Below, piece after piece: positions 9,680 through 20,310 of a stretch of DNA of 64,000 nt (its first letter is position 1; each line of letters begins with the position of its first letter). The notes under the pieces were generated by a model that saw only the letters and a program-made list of their open reading frames with translations, ran no database searches and had not been told where the DNA came from. The stretch comes from Nyssa sinensis (lineage: Eukaryota; Streptophyta; Magnoliopsida; Cornales; Nyssaceae). Both the position numbers and the translations under genes were made by a program. The stretch spans positions 31,884,807 through 31,948,806 of the forward strand of contig CM018035.1 of the NCBI GenBank assembly GCA_008638375.1, written 5' to 3'.

Positions 9680-11551
9680 TTTTTTTTTTTTGAAAAGTAA
9701 ATTTATTAAAGGAAAGAAAGAGAAAAGAATATACAAAACAAGATGGCATACCCTCGAAACAAGCTAGAGGGAAGGAAAGACTTCTACAAACAGAAGAAAC
9801 CCCGTCCCAAAGCTACAAAACAATACAAGCATAACCATTACACGTTAAAGATGGTACTTGGAAGAGACCAAACACATTGAAGATGCCTATTGGTTGCAGA
9901 ATTTAAGATCCCTGTAGATGTAGTTAGCTTCCCGCGAATCATATCCTTGATTTGAGCAATAATGGCTTGAGAATTTTTCTTTTCCTGATTGAACAATCTA
10001 CTATTCCTTTCTCTCCAAATATTATATATTGTGCAAGCTAGAGAAAGCTTACCTATGATAGAGGAGAAATTTTTGCCTTTAAAGGTATTGCTAGCCCAAA
10101 AAACGATCTGCTGCTAGTCTCCATTAGGATATTGGTAACCACTAATAGAGATGATGTGGTACCAAATAGAAGAGGTGAAGGGACAGGGGAAGAAGATTGG
10201 GAGTGACTCTCCTGATCTTTCAAGCAAAAGAGACATTTGGTATCATGGCCAAGACAGGAAGAGAAGAGGCGTTCCTTTGTCCTGAGCCTGTTTCGAATAG
10301 CCATCCAGAGAATAAAAGCAGCACGGGGAATGGCCTTAGGATGCCAAACTGGTTCCACTAGTGAACCCGGGATTTATGGTCCCTCAGAATGTCCCAAGCT
10401 GATCTAATGGAAAACTCCCCATTAGAGGAGGGAACCCAGATTGCCTTATCTTCCCGATGAGGAGTAGGAAGAAGGCTTGGAGGCATACCATACTTCAGCT
10501 TAAGCAGATGAGGAGAATTAGCTACTGGCCAATTGCACTGATTATCCAAAATGATGGCTTCTACTTTAGTATATCTCCCAAGCCCAGAATCATAAATAAC
10601 TCGATCTCCCATGTTATCATAAATAGGCCCATTAGGAAGCCAATAGTCAAACCAGAGAGACGCAAAGCAGCCATTGCCAATAGAAATTTTGACGTAAGGC
10701 TTAAATAGAGGCCGGGACTTAAGAATTTTCCTCCAAGCCCACGAGCAAGATTGGGGGCATTTAACCTCCCAGAAACTTTTACCTTTAAGAATACTGCTAT
10801 GAGTCCAAAGAACCCAAGGGGAGGTAGAGGGATTTTCAAACATAGCCCAAATAAGCTTCCCCACAGCTGCTAAATTCCAATCAATAATCTTCTTTAATCC
10901 AAGACCCCCTTCATTCTTGGGACAAGTAACATCATTCCAAGCAACTTTGGATCCAGAAGAAATGAGATGGCTGCCACTCCAAAGAAAGTTCCTCATAGCT
11001 TGTTCAATTTGGTGCACCACCATTTTTGGGAGGATAAAATGGATAGTCCAGTAGACTAGAATGCTAAAAAGCACAGATTTTATCAGTTGAAGCCGACCTG
11101 CATAAGAAAGGGATTTGTTAGTCCAATGGTTGATTTTACCAATAATGCGGTCGACCAGGGTTTTGCAATCCTGGGCTTTCAGCTTGGAAAATATCAAAGG
11201 GACTCCAAGGTAGCGAACAGGAAGTAATCCTTCAGGAAAACCAATATGATCAATAATTTGCTGCCTTGGGTTGCAATCCACACCCGAGAGGAAAATATTA
11301 CTTTTGAAGGCATTATGTTGAAGGCCAAAGAAGGAAGCAAAAGTGTCCAGACCTTCCTTGAGGATAGAGGCTGATTGTAAATCCCCATGACAAAATAGCA
11401 TTATATCATCAGCAAAGCAGAGGTGAGTCAGCTTGGTTTTCTAGCATCTCCAATGATACTTAAAACAAGGATCAGCTAATTTCTGATGAAGAATCATAGA
11501 AAGCACATCCATAGCAAGCAGAAAAAGATATGGAGATAGAGGGTCCCCCTT
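9680..11551 (-). mobile_element. L2: 5'-truncated LINE in T1
   Basis: The poly(A) tail appears as a T-run at 9680-9691. It is followed by a single copy of the 3'-UTR hairpin module, unlike the duplicated module of L1, L3, L4 and L5, and then ORF2 from its C-terminus back to the RT motif GDPLSPYLF near 11550. T1 sequence resumes directly after. No convincing target duplication was seen. Confidence 0.85.
10053..11550 (-). pseudogene. LINE ORF2 fragment, RT to C-terminal zinc region (L2)
   Basis: A 347-codon frame (10358-11401) covers the RT C-terminal half: FLSGVDCNPRQ, LPVRYLGVPLIFSKLKAQDCK, SYAGRLQLIKSVLFSI and SGSKVAWNDVTCPKNEGGLGLKK. It continues into the C-terminal domain with WFDYWLPNGPIYDN. 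A frameshift near 10358 leads to frame 10053-10358 with the zinc region (KCLFCLKDQESH), itself shifted. The upstream part (11401-11550) still codes LMLFADD-type and PYLF sequence but has a stop at the ADD region. The endonuclease is absent by truncation. Confidence 0.8.
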
Positions 11552-13965
11552 TCAAAGAGCATTGAAAACATGGTTTCTTCAAACATGTGTTTTTCACGAG
11601 CATTAAATACATGAATTTTCAGGAAAAGCTCTTTATTAGTATCTTAAAACATGGCTTCTTCAAGAAATGCTTTTGACGAATATTTAAAAACATGGATTTA
11701 ATAAAAGAATGAATTTTCATGAGAGTATTCAAAGCATGGATAATTTAACAGAGTTTTTAAATACTTGGAGGACAATACTTGAAACATTTAACACATGAGC
11801 TTCAGGAATTTAAATCACAATGTATAGGAATTTACTAAAGCATAGATAGAATAAAAACATTTAATTCAAGGGGCATTTAATAAAATTGAAATTTACATGG
11901 ACATGCGAAAATAAATGTATCATCTGTAAGAAATATCAAGTACCAAATTTTGCATGCCATGTTAGAATTTTTAAATAAAATGACAGTATGAAGCATACAA
12001 ATATGAGAATTTAAGTTTAGAAATACTACAGATATTTAAAACATGCAAATACTTCAGAATATTTAAACTTTGATTTACTTCAGAATCCATGGAGATTAAA
12101 AACCTCCACTTCAAAGTACAAGATTACTCACCTTGATCACCTGGGTTGGCGCTACTAGTGGGCTTTTCCTTTCCCTTTCCCTTTGTGGTTCCTAAAAATC
12201 AATTCACCAAGACTTCAATTAATTCCTCATTTACTTCAAATCATCTCCTATTGATGCTCTTCATTAAATTTTAGACCCGTCATATCCTAATCTCTTAGGG
12301 TTGATCTTATCCCTTTTTATCGGCCTACTCGTAGTAATTAAATAAATTTTATTTTTTATGTGACTTATTTTTTCGTACTTATTTTGGTATTATGGACCTC
12401 ACCGTTGGGTCCAGAACGTCGAAGAAAGTCAATTTAGACCCTTTCAGCTTTTTATTTGGCTTTGGGCATATTAGGGGCAATTTGGTAATTTATACTTTAA
12501 CGCGTCTTAATTTTTTGGAGTTCCATCTCGTAAAACGGACCCCACCATTGGGTCCAAAATGTCCAAAATAGTCAAAATATACTATTCACTCATTTTATTT
12601 CGACTTCGGATTATTTTGCTATTATTAAATTAATTAAATAATTTAATTTAATTAATTATAAGGTTTTTATATTATATATTATTCCTGTAATTAAAGTGGG
12701 CAGTTAAGTCTCAGGCAACGCGAAGGGTCACCCTTTTGAACCCTAAGGGGCGCAGCCCCTCTATTTTTCTGATTTTATCAGGGCCAAACAGCGAACAAGG
12801 GTTCTGTTCAAGGATGGGTTATCCTCATTCCAAACAGGGGTATTGAATCAAATCGCTTAACTTCAGTAACCAAACATACCCGTATCTATTTTAAATTTAA
12901 AAATATAACATCCAAAACGGTGCCGTCCCACTAAAGACCATTTGTGCGACAGGTCGGGTCCTGACCCGAACCCATATCTGACCCAAAACCGACCTACCCA
13001 CTGTTCATCTTCTTCCTCTCTTCGCCCCCCGTGTTGCCCTAATTCCTGTTTTATTTTTCTTTCAATTTAGTGATGTTTTGGAACGTGTTTCTCTCTGTTC
13101 TTGGATGGCGTAGGTTGGTGGAAGTCTGGGCAAGGGTTTGGCATTCTTTTTGTGCCTCAAATTGAGCTCAAGGCTCGATTTGGTCTGTTATCCTTACTGG
13201 TCATGGGGCTTCATCCCCCATTCTCAAAATCACGTTTTGGTGTAAGTTTTAGAGGTTGTGTCTAAAAGTCGCAACCTCCAAGTCGGGTTTTAGAGGTCTT
13301 CCTTTAGGGCTTTAGGTCTATTTGAGGTTTCCACAAACTAAACTTGGTTTGGTTCCGATGATTTCAGACCTGCTCCTTAGAGGTCCATTAATGGCGGTTA
13401 GGGCCTAGGTCACTTGGTTTAAGGTGATCTGAGACCCTAGGTTGGCTCCCTTTTTACTCTCCCTCACATGATGCACTGATTTTAGTCATGCATGCACCTC
13501 AAACCAGTAAGTAATGGTTTATAATATCTTAAAAGAAAATTTTGGGTTTGGCTGTAATACCTTCAAGTAGGGGTTCTCCTCTCTTTGTGTTGATCCTTGT
13601 TGAGCTTCATGGGAAATCAGCTTGCATGCAGCCCTTGCCTTCCTCCCTCTTCTTCTTCTCCTCCTTTCTTCCTCTCTCGAACTTTACTTTTCTCTCTCTA
13701 GCCGCCCACATGCACACACTTACACAAATCTTTGTTTGATTTCTGAATCACCCTAACCCCACGCAACATACAAAATATATAGATATCATATTTTTATTTA
13801 AAAAAAATAATTGTTGCTGCATGAAATTTTATTGGCTCATTTGGGAGGTGGGGCTTTTCTTTTAATGTGTTTATATACATATAATTTGCAATATAAGACA
13901 CAAAAAATGGGCAAACCAAGTGGCAATTTTTTTGGGCTTTCAAAATTTTGCCTACTTTGGGTCAA

Positions 13966-13978
13966 GGGTTCAAAACCC
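13966..13978 (+). promoter_or_regulatory. B-box-like sequence in T1
   Basis: GGGTTCAAAACCC resembles the B box of a Pol III promoter and lies about 500 bp inside the LTR start, near the position of the better tRNA-like pairs in T0, T5 and T6 and also antisense to the LTR. The A box is not convincing here. Confidence 0.25.
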
Positions 13979-14486
13979 CTTGGCCTCACTTTAAGTTCCC
14001 TTTTTGCTATTTTCCCCCCTTATGCCTTGTTTGGCATTTAATTTATTTATTTTAACTTTTTGTATCATTTTCCCTTTTGTGAATTTGAATTTAATATTTA
14101 CTCCTCATGTACTAATTTATAAATCATAGTCTTAGATTATCTTTCCTCGGAATTTACCTCGTTATTTAAGGTTCAAAATTTTTGAAATCATCATTTATTT
14201 GTAATTAAATTTCTCAATATTCTATTAAGGTTTACTAATTAATAATTAGCAACAATGTATTACACTTGAATTCTTATTCATGTCGATTTAATAAATCGAA
14301 GACTTATAATTTTATTGACGTTTTTTCACGCGTTGACTTCGTTAGTCGAAACCTTGTTGTTTTAATTTCCCTCATTTACCATTTTTATTCATTATATTTT
14401 AACCTTCATCATCCTAATCAGATTCTCTTAAGTCCCCAATATTTAATTAGTGACTTAATTTTTATTTATCGGGTTGGGGTGTTACA

Positions 14487-14830
14487 AGTATGATGTCTTT
14501 GCTACTTTCAATGTTTCTGATCTTTCTCCCTTTGATGCAGGTGACGATTCGAGGTTGAAACCTTTTGACAAAGGGGGAAACGATGGGCACCATGGCGGAC
14601 CGAGTCTTAAAGATCTCTTACAAGTTCCAGATAGGCCAATCACAAGGTCAAGAGCTAAGAGGATCAAGGAAGCAATGCAAGGATTGGTGCAATCCACTTG
14701 GCCCGAGTTTGAAAATTCATCAAGCAAGACCCCAACATTCAAGATAGCCTTGAAAGAAGAAGAACCAGCTTTAATCCATGTGATACAAGCTACAAAAGGG
14801 GGGCGACATAGCCTAGTGGTTTTGTGTTGA
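14487..14830 (+). pseudogene. A0 integrase C-terminal tail running into the 3' LTR
   Basis: After T1 the frame continues FATFNVSDLSPFDAGDD, then LQVPDRPITRSRAKRIKEAM and ends at the stop after HSLVVLC (14830). The polypurine tract and LTR start lie within this coding stretch, so the final 80 or so codons belong to the LTR. The xPITRSRAK motif followed by a short tail without a canonical chromodomain is what I associate with CRM-type chromoviruses, which target centromeres. Lineage is inferred from motif memory, not from a search. Confidence 0.7.
14570..14583 (+). promoter_or_regulatory. A0 polypurine tract
   Basis: AAAGGGGGAAACGA directly precedes the LTR start TGGGCACC at 14584. It sits inside the pol reading frame. 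This would prime plus-strand DNA synthesis. The B elements have CAAGAGGAGGGGAA at the corresponding place. Confidence 0.75.
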
Positions 14831-15292
14831 CTTTCTATTTCGTTAAGTATAAGCGTGTGGGCCTATTTTATGTTTTTATGGTTGTAGGCATTTGGGGCCT
14901 ATTTAACTCATTTAGTAGATTTCTTTTATTAGCTATAGTCGGTAGTTCAGGATGTTTTGGGCCTAAAGATGTCAACTCGTGTCTTTTAATTGATGTAGGC
15001 CTTTTTCAGCCCCCGGGTTTCGTGGAGGGTTTGACAAGGACTTGTAGTCGCATTTTGAAAAGGGCAAGGTGAATAAAGCTTTCTTCATAGAGAATTTTTC
15101 AGTTTCTCTACGAGTTCTTGACTGAAGTACGAACTTATCAAAGGCAAACCCTTTGTGGCAATCTCATCAAATTTAGGTTCTTGAAACAAGTTTTCAACGG
15201 GTCTAGACATCTTGACTTGATTCTTGGCTTTCTTGGGTAAGTTTCAATTTGATTGTGGGTTTGAGGGATTTCGATCTCACAGGTTCATATCA
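14584..15292 (+). repeat. A0 3' LTR
   Basis: This 709-bp LTR begins TGGGCACCATGG and ends GGTTCATATCA, matching the A2 upstream LTR (40382-41094, about 713 bp) in reverse complement. It encodes the end of pol up to 14830. The remainder is non-coding U3-R-U5. Base 15293 onward belongs to the B1 LTR. Confidence 0.8.
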
Positions 15293-15429
15293 TTAGAGGT
15301 GTGTGAGATTGTTTGGTGGGGGTTTGATAGTTTCACGGGTCGAGGTCTATCATTTGAATTCTAATCGTAGAATGATCTTGGGTTCCTTTTTCGTTGTCGG
15401 ATTTCGTTATTTTGGCGGGGTTCGCATCA
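15293..15429 (+). repeat. B1 5' LTR remnant (U5 end)
   Basis: The sequence matches the last 130 bp of the B2 LTR (TTTTCGTTGTCGG ... GGTTCGCATCA) and ends just before the primer site. The rest of the LTR has been displaced by A0. Confidence 0.75.
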
Positions 15430-15431
15430 TT

Positions 15432-15443
15432 TGGTATCAGAGC
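15432..15443 (+). promoter_or_regulatory. B1 primer binding site, initiator Met tRNA
   Basis: TGGTATCAGAGC begins 3 nt after the LTR end. It is an exact match to the primer site expected for plant initiator Met tRNA, which primes minus-strand DNA synthesis. Confidence 0.9.
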
Positions 15444-16021
15444 ATAGGCTCTAGTTCAGGTTTGCCTATCTCTTAAAACCTTTCTTTTTTTTTTTTCCTT
15501 ATTCTGTGTTTTTTTTTTTAAGTTTCCAAATTCAGTTCACATACCCTAGTTTAGCCGAATTTCCTTTTACCCCATTCCACTTGTATTTTGTTTGTTCTAG
15601 TTATTTCGAAACCTTATTCTATTTTTATAAAAAGACAGTTGCTGATCATCAAAAAAAAAAAAAAAAAGAGTACAAAAAAAAAAAAAATTGTTTGTTTTCA
15701 TCCATTTTGGTTCCAATAAGCCCGACAATCACCTCACCCCCAAAATCAAATTTTTTCATGGAAAGTTTGCTATTTTGTGCTTCCGAAAATCTAATCAGCC
15801 GTGTTTGTTGCTAGAAATTTTGAGTATTGTTTGTTTAGTTTCAAAAGAACTGAAAGAGAATTATCAAGTGGAAAAAGGCAAGATTGGTGAGAACATTAGA
15901 GGGTTAAAAGCCACGTATTTTTGAGTGAAACACGAGTGTAGAGTGATTCACATTCTTGAGGTAAACACGTAAGGGAGAGAATTGTGAGGTCCTTTCTTTC
16001 TAACTTTGCTTTGCAGCAATC
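15444..16021 (+). other. B1 untranslated leader
   Basis: The leader holds runs of T (15480-15530) and A (15650-15690). It is collinear with the 3' two fifths and 5' end of the longer B2 leader. No credible coding sequence was seen. Confidence 0.65.
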
Positions 16022-16803
16022 ATGTCTCACAACAGTGCTAAGAGCATTGTTGAAGATGCTACGGAACTGGCTGATCCGAAGGTGTTTATGGCGGCCAGGA
16101 TGATTGAGATGCGGCGTGTGATGAAGTTGGAATTGGAGCAGGTTCACGAACAGATAGATCAGATGGAGAGTGCGTATGAGAAGCTACAAAACGGCCCTAA
16201 TGTGCGTAGAAGGGAAAGAGTTCAACCTAGGGAAGTGAGGGTTGAAGATGAAGAGCCTTATGGGGCTGGTTTTGACGAGGAAGATGATCAGGATTTTGTT
16301 GTTAGTAATAGGAGACATGGAGGGCGGTTTAGAGAAGCTAGGAATCAGGAAGATAACAACTGGGGTGGCATTAAGATGAAGATTCCATCATTACAAGGTG
16401 GATCCGATCCTAAAGCATACCTTGAGTGGGAGAAGAAGATGGAGTTCGTATTTGACTGCCACAACTATTCCGAAGCAAAGAAGGTAAAATTAGTTGTGAT
16501 TGAATATTCTGACTAATGCTATTACTTGGTGGGATCAGCTTGTAATAAACAGGAGGCGGAATAGAAAACAACCAATAGACATGGGAGGAGATGAAAATGG
16601 TGGTGAGAAAGCAGTTCGTTCCAAGTTACTACTACCGAGAGTTGTACAAAAAGCGACAAGGTCTTAGACAAGGAAGCCGGAGCGTAGAGGATTACTACAA
16701 GGAGATGGAAATTGCTATGATCCGAGCTAATGTAAAAGGGGGTGGGTCACGTGCAGCCCATAACAGTAGTTCTACCTCTTGGAAACTGAGTTCTACCAAG
16801 TAG
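16022..16803 (+). pseudogene. B1 gag core
   Basis: Starts at ATG 16022 (MSHNSAKSIVEDATELADPK). An early coiled-coil-like stretch (MKLELEQVHEQIDQMESAYEKLQ) is followed by an acidic/arginine-rich linker and the capsid-like core IKMKIPSLQGGSDPKAYLEW. A frameshift at about 16510 interrupts the WWDQLV segment. The FVPSYYYRELYKKRQGLRQG part lies in frame 16591-16803. A stop at about 16801 and missing central codons (compare B2) show decay. Confidence 0.8.
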
Positions 16804-16889
16804 ATGGACAAGTCACAAGCGTCCAAATCTGAGCCCAAGTCCGCGAACACCAGCCACGTTCCTCAAGGTAAAACGACACTTCTACCTTT

Positions 16890-16910
16890 ATGAATCGTGA
16901 CATTAAATCT

Positions 16911-16942
<32 letters not shown>

Positions 16943-17345
16943 AAAATGCCCAAACAAGCAGGTCATGGTGTTGCAAGACAATGGTGAAATTGTGACTGAC
17001 AATGAAGATTCCGACACCGACGACATGCCACCATTGGAGGACTTTTCCGAGGAGGAATATTTAGCCCCTGATGCATTGACATTGGTGGCGAGGAGAGCAT
17101 TGAGCTTGCAAGCAAAAGGAGTTGATAAAGTGCAGCGGGAGAACATCTTTCACACTAGGTGCTACGTCAAAGACAAAGTATGTAGTGTGATTATTGATGG
17201 TGGTAGTTATACTAATGTTGCAAGCACAATTATGGTGGAAAAATTGGGATTGCCAGTGTTGAAGCACCCTAGATCGTACAAGTTGCAATGGTTAAATGAT
17301 AGTGGTGAGATAAGGGTGAACAAGCAGGTGTTAGTTGCATTTTGA
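16890..17345 (+). pseudogene. B1 nucleocapsid knuckle and protease
   Basis: The frame begins with the knuckle region, where the first Cys is replaced (SFKCQGRGHIARKC). The acidic tail follows, then protease with VIIDGGSYTNVAS and VEKLGLPVLKHPRSYKLQWLNDSGEI. A stop at 17343 breaks the junction with the next frame, although the protease core looks intact. The lost Cys would be expected to weaken zinc and RNA binding. Confidence 0.8.
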
Positions 17346-17366
17346 TTCAGTAAATACGAAGATGAA

Positions 17367-17967
17367 GTGTTGTGTGATGTAGTACCGATGCAAGCAGGAC
17401 ACTTATTGCTAGGGTGTCCATGGCAGTTTGATAGGCATGTGAAGCATGATGGCTTTACGAACAAATACTCCTTTGTACTTAATCAACGATCAGTCACTCT
17501 TGTACCACTGACACCGCAGCAAGTATGTGAGGATCAAGTGAGATTGCAAAAAGAAAGTGATCAAAAGAAAGAAAGTGAACAAAAGAAAAAGAGTGAAAAT
17601 CAGAGAGAGGCCGAGAAAAATGAGAAAGAAAAAGAAAATCAAAATTCGGCCATAAGGAGAAAATAAGAGAGAAAACAGAAGAATTTCTATGCAAAGGTGA
17701 GTGAAATTAAGCGAGCAATGTTTTCAAATCAGCCGATGATTGTACTTTTGTACAAAGAGGCATTTCTAAACATTAACGAACTTGACCTTGCTTTGCCTAG
17801 TTCTGTTGTTTCTCTTTTGCAGGAGTATGAAGATGTATTTCCCGAAGAAACACCACATGGGTTACCTCTAATTCGAGGGATTGAACATCAAATTGACTTT
17901 GTTCCCAGTGCAACAATTCCAAACCAACCAGCCTATAGGAGCAATCCCGAGGAGATAAAGGAGCTTC
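17367..17967 (+). pseudogene. B1 protease end, charged linker and RT start
   Basis: Frame 17367-17666 holds DVVPMQAGHLLLGCPWQFDR, the end of protease, and a Lys/Glu/Gln-rich linker that ends in a stop. Frame 17697-17967 continues with LLQEYEDVFPEETPHGLPLI and AYRSNPEEIKEL, the RT N-terminus. T3 interrupts at 17968. Confidence 0.75.
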
Positions 17968-20310
17968 TGTCACGACCTGAAACCCACCCTATGCGGATCT
18001 CGAATCGCGACTGCCACCCCTTGGCCGAGGCCTTAGGGCAAGGCTCAAATAAGCAACAGTATCAGACAGCGGTGCGACCCGTGGTTGCGGAAGCGTGAAA
18101 AACTTTTTCTTTTCTTATTCTTTTCAAAATCATGCGCACACATGCCCAGTAATGCCGCTCTTCATATTGCGGTATACATGATTACACATTCAGAGCATAA
18201 CTAAAAACTTAAAGAGTTATTAAACATTTCATGTCCACCGCCCCGAGGGGCTTAATACATATTCTTACACTGTCTACTAATACAAATTGTACTATTAGAG
18301 TTCATAGGTTCCTCAAGGAAACTATTTAAACACATCTTCCCATAATGGCTAGTCTCCTCACTATCAACATCATCAGAACTAGTCTGCCATCAGCTACCTG
18401 AAAAGGGGGTCCGAATAAAAACTTGGGTAAGCTAATCTAAGCTTGTGAGTAATTCCTGCATTTGTCATGGGGTTTTACTGGCAGTGGTTTAGCACATGAG
18501 AGTTTATAAAATACTCACTACCAATTGCTCATACTTTTAAAATACAGAATATATATGCATTCTTCATAAAGATAGCTTTGAAACATTTTAAGTATTCAAG
18601 CTAAATACACATTTCTTCGAATAGAGTATATGCATTTCAAAACATATAAACATGTATAATGAAAATGGGGGTAAAAACCTGCTTCCATTTCCAAAATCAT
18701 TTGTCATCTTTTCTCTTTACTTAAGTGGAATCTGTTTCGAACCAGACTCCCGTTTTACTGCCAATGCTCCAATGGGAGATATCTCATTGCCTGGGGGATT
18801 AGATCCTTCTACCGGGCATTTCTTCGTGCCTTAGTTGAATCCCGAAGAATTTCAACGTCATGAGTGGTACTTAAGTACCATTTATCTTATAAAACACTTA
18901 TCACATACTTCAATAGATACCTTTCATTAATATTTAAAATATGAAATGTATCATTTCTGCAATAACACTTCAAATGCTTGAAATGATCAAATTCAGAATA
19001 ATGAAATACATTTGCATTTCTATCGGACATGCTAAATATTTCCAAGAAACGAATTGAATATAAAACCATTTACCAAGCATGTCATAACAAAATGTTATAA
19101 ACCAGGAACCATGAGAGAAAAACTGAATTTGATATTCAAGTGCTTCACATGCTTAAAACATGATTCAAATCCATGGAGTTAAATCCCCATTTCAAACGCA
19201 CGGTTACTCACCTTATACGTTTAGGTTGAAGCTACTGTTGTGCTTTCCACTTCTTTTTTAGTTCCTAAGAACAATTCATAAATAGTCTCAGTAACTTCAT
19301 AGTCACTACAATACCACTCATTGGTAATCTTAACTTATGCTTAGATCGTAATTAAATTCTAATTTCTATCTTAGGCGTATACTTTTAAATATACTCTTCT
19401 GGTAGCTTCATTAAATCATGAGGTTTGATTTCATTACTTCATATGTTGTCATGTCACGTTATCCGTACTTCTTTTCGTAATATGGACCTCACCATTGAGT
19501 CCGAAACGTTGAAGAAAGTCAATTTAGACCTTCTTGGACTTTCATTTGGCTTAAGGCACATCAGGGGTAATTTGGTAATTTATACTTTAACGTGTCTTAA
19601 TTTTTCAGAGTCCCGTCTCATAAAACGGACCTTTCCATTGGGTTCAGAATGTCCAAAATAGTTAAAATACACTATTTTGTTTACTTTATTTGGACTTCGT
19701 TTGTCTTGTTTGAGGAATTGGGGCAATTTCGTAATTTCTGTATTTAAATATTATGAATTTAATATTAATTTAATTTTAAGTCGGGTCACAATAGCATTTG
19801 TCAACATTTCAGGGGTCAAAATGTAATTTCCCATAGCTCAGGACTGAACCAACGGTTCAGTTTCATTTTAAACGAACCGCACCAGTTGTAACTAAACCAA
19901 TCTAGTTTAACACGTAATGCTGACGTCACCATGACGTCAACCCTAATCTCTTAAGTTTTTAAAGCATAATCAAAACGTCACCGTTCCAATTAATTCGGTG
20001 GCACGTCCAAATGCTGGCACATGTCCCGAGTTAACCTGCTTGACTCGATCTAAATCAGCGAGTCAACTCATCATCTTCCCTATCGTTCCTACCAGTGTTG
20101 CCCTAATTTTCTAGTTTCTTTTTCTTCAATTTCGTGGATATTGGTTCACCCACTCTCCACTATTTTGATCTCAAATTATTCTTAAAGTATAAATAATCAG
20201 TTTGGCATTCATTTGGTGTCTTGAAACTAATGTACATGTTTGGTTTAGGGTTTGATAATCCGACCCTGTAAGTCGGTCGTTTATGCTCATTTTTGGCTTA
20301 AACTTGTGAG
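17968..20310 (-). mobile_element. T3: 3' part of a family T LTR
   Basis: Starts TGTCACGACC like T2 and T4 and runs collinear with T2 for about 2.3 kb, then stops within the LTR, where B1 integrase resumes. On the inferred sense (minus) strand it keeps exon 2 (19212-19264), donor GTGAGTAA (19211-19204) and acceptor ...CCCTTTTCAG at 18398, giving an 814-bp intron-like interval and 430 bp of exon 3 to the LTR end. Two TGACGTCA palindromes lie at 19921-19939. The left flank GCTTC has no partner because the other end is deleted. Confidence 0.8.
18398..19264 (-). promoter_or_regulatory. Putative exon 2 / intron 2 signals in T3
   Basis: Sense order on the minus strand: acceptor GTTCTTAG ending at 19265, exon 19264-19212 (53 bp), donor GTGAGTAACC from 19211, and acceptor CCCTTTTCAG ending at 18398. 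Every splice dinucleotide is intact in this copy. Confidence 0.5.

Larger units (their letters stand above)
9005..13561 (-). promoter_or_regulatory. Putative split-leader splice signals in T1
   Basis: On the minus strand the order is: TATA-like CTATATATTTTG (13782-13771); GA-rich tract; exon 1 end at 13561 followed by GTATTA; acceptor ...GATTTTTAG at 12192; exon 12191-12132 (60 bp, AAG/GGGAAA-rich); perfect donor GTGAGTAA (12131-12124); and after L2 a possible acceptor TTTTTCAAG at 9005. The exon 2 boundaries match those in T2, T3, T5 and T6. Use as an intron is inferred, not shown. Confidence 0.5.
8588..14486 (-). mobile_element. T1: solo LTR of family T, with LINE L2 inside
   Basis: The ends TGTCACAACC...GGGGTGTTACA and a perfect 5-bp duplication define the insertion. 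Removing L2 (about 1.87 kb) leaves roughly 4.0 kb. No gag, pol or primer site is present, so it is a solo LTR. Orientation is taken as minus because TGTAACACCCC is read as the start of the LTR and ...GTTGTGACA as its end. On that strand lie a TATA box (13771-13782), a GA-rich leader (13640-13705), a donor-like GAAG|GTATTA (exon 1 ending at 13561), the small exon 12132-12191 and an acceptor at 9005. Confidence 0.85.
6915..15292 (+). mobile_element. A0: gypsy element, 3' half, split by solo LTR T1
   Basis: The plus strand holds the end of RT, RNase H and integrase (6915-8587). T1 follows with perfect AGTAT target duplications. The integrase tail resumes at 14487, and the 3' LTR runs 14584-15292. 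Everything upstream of the RT thumb is missing, because 6915 is a head-to-head junction with the A1 LTR. A0 sits against the remnant of the B1 5' LTR on its right. Confidence 0.85.

Noticed and set aside
15506..15814. Frame in the B1 leader as an extra gene upstream of gag.
   Set aside because: It spans A- and T-runs, is not conserved in B2 and overlaps the non-coding leader.
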